64,000 bases of DNA from Pseudomonas sp. MYb118 (GTDB lineage: Bacteria; Pseudomonadota; Gammaproteobacteria; Pseudomonadales; Pseudomonadaceae), in NCBI RefSeq assembly GCF_040947875.1, contig NZ_JBFRXN010000002.1:3038001-3102000 (forward strand), read 5' to 3'. Under the pieces are notes generated by a model. It did not search any database and was not told the DNA's origin. It was given only the letters and a program-made list of their open reading frames with translations. Every line of letters begins with the position of its first letter. Position 1 is the stretch's first letter. This document shows positions 63,497 to 64,000 of this stretch, piece after piece. A program made the position numbers and the translations under genes.

Positions 63497-64000
63497 TCAG
63501 GACGGCAACGCAGCGCTCCTGCGACTCGCCGCCGCCGTCACTGCGTAACCGATCAGGGCCGCCAGGATCGAGCCGGTGAGGATGCCCATGCGGTCCATGC
63601 CGGCGTATTCGCTGGCGCCGGGGACGAAGGCCAGGGAGCCGACGAACAGGCTCATGGTGAAACCGATGCCGCAGAGGATCGCCACCCCCAGCACCTGCCC
63701 CCAGTTGGCGCCCTGAGGCAGGGCGGCCATGCCGGTCTTGACCGCCAGCCAGGTCAGGCCGAACACGCCGATGGTCTTGCCCAGCAGCAGGCCGATGGCG
63801 ATGCCCATCGGTACGTAGTGGGTGAAGCTCTCGACAGTCACGCCACTGAGGGACAGGCCCGCATTGGCGAAGGCGAACAGCGGCAGGATACCGTAAGCCA
63901 CCCACGGGTGGAGGGCGTGCTCCAGGGCCAGCAGGGGTGAAGGTTCGGCGTTTTTCGTGCGCAGCGGGATGCAGAAGGCCAGGGTCACGCCCGCCAGCGT
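63497..64000 (-). CDS. nhaA: Na+/H+ antiporter NhaA (5' end outside window)
   Basis: The last 167 codons or so of Nha[32 protein letters not shown] and [15 protein letters not shown] are typical of its C-terminal membrane segments. The frame is open to the window end, so the gene starts beyond 64000. It exports Na+ at high pH. Confidence 0.95.
   Translation of the reverse strand, partial: TLAGVTLAFCIPLRTKNAEPSPLLALEHALHPWVAYGILPLFAFANAGLSLSGVTVESFTHYVPMGIAIGLLLGKTIGVFGLTWLAVKTGMAALPQGANWGQVLGVAILCGIGFTMSLFVGSLAFVPGASEYAGMDRMGILTGSILAALIGYAVTAAASRRSAALPS

Overview
The window is bacterial, GC-rich and gene-dense. It looks like the chromosome of a Pseudomonas of the P. fluorescens group. Three things point there: the gene neighbourhoods (tailocin end - cinA - recA - recX; erdR - dgkA; finR/fpr; rhlG; mprF - acvB; quiP), Pseudomonas-type small families (DUF3077, DUF6231, DUF1145, collagen-like and OmpA lipoproteins), and many copies of the REP/REPIN hairpins typical of this group. 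This assignment comes from sequence recognition only; no search was run.

Layout. 1-2.0 kb is the 3' end of a phage-tail (tailocin) cluster: tail protein D, a GH19 endolysin and a nested Rz/Rz1 spanin pair. 2.0-4.2 kb is cinA(pncC)-recA-recX with a LexA box. 4.2-17.9 kb holds housekeeping and regulatory genes: a LOG protein, a small DNA-binding-like protein, a DTW tRNA modifier, erdR-dgkA, finR<>fpr, trmO, rhlG, a DUF1456 gene, a frameshifted pseudouridine synthase, a GNAT, rimO and a frameshifted kup. 17.9-22.8 kb has a DUF3077 gene behind a structured, ribosome-site-sequestering leader, then the mprF-acvB pair that makes and removes aminoacyl-phosphatidylglycerol. 23.0-24.8 kb carries two identical-type initiator tRNAs and dinB with a LexA box. 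24.8-32.4 kb: a lipoprotein, proS, ampG, an alkyltransferase-like gene, a DUF481 gene, a cold-shock gene and dcd.

32.4-43.0 kb is a ligase-associated DNA-repair set (PdeM phosphoesterase, Lhr-type helicase, ATP-dependent ligase, MBL exonuclease), all on the minus strand. It is split in two by an aotJQMOP-like amino-acid ABC operon, and REPINs lie at both junctions. 43.2-52.7 kb holds quiP, an isochorismatase-like hydrolase, SEC-C/YchJ zinc-motif genes, two tandem OmpA-like lipoproteins with matching leaders, a collagen-like protein and a five-unit REPIN array. 52.7-61.6 kb holds dinG (third LexA box), a large glycoside-hydrolase-like protein, an EstB-type serine hydrolase, an OmpA lipoprotein with a histone-H1-like tail, pdxH and a glycine-zipper lipoprotein. 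61.6-63.4 kb is a bacteriocin with a colicin-E3-like nuclease end and two tandem candidate immunity genes. The window ends inside nhaA.

How the parts work together. recA, dinB and dinG each have a CTG-N10-CAG LexA site, so the window holds much of an SOS module. The tailocin end and the S-type bacteriocin are antagonism functions. The strongest candidates for undescribed biology are the leader of the DUF3077 gene, the matching leaders of the tandem lipoproteins, the split repair cluster, and the bacteriocin with duplicated immunity. Two genes (kup and the pseudouridine synthase) are each broken by one extra base next to a G run, so base-call error should be excluded first.
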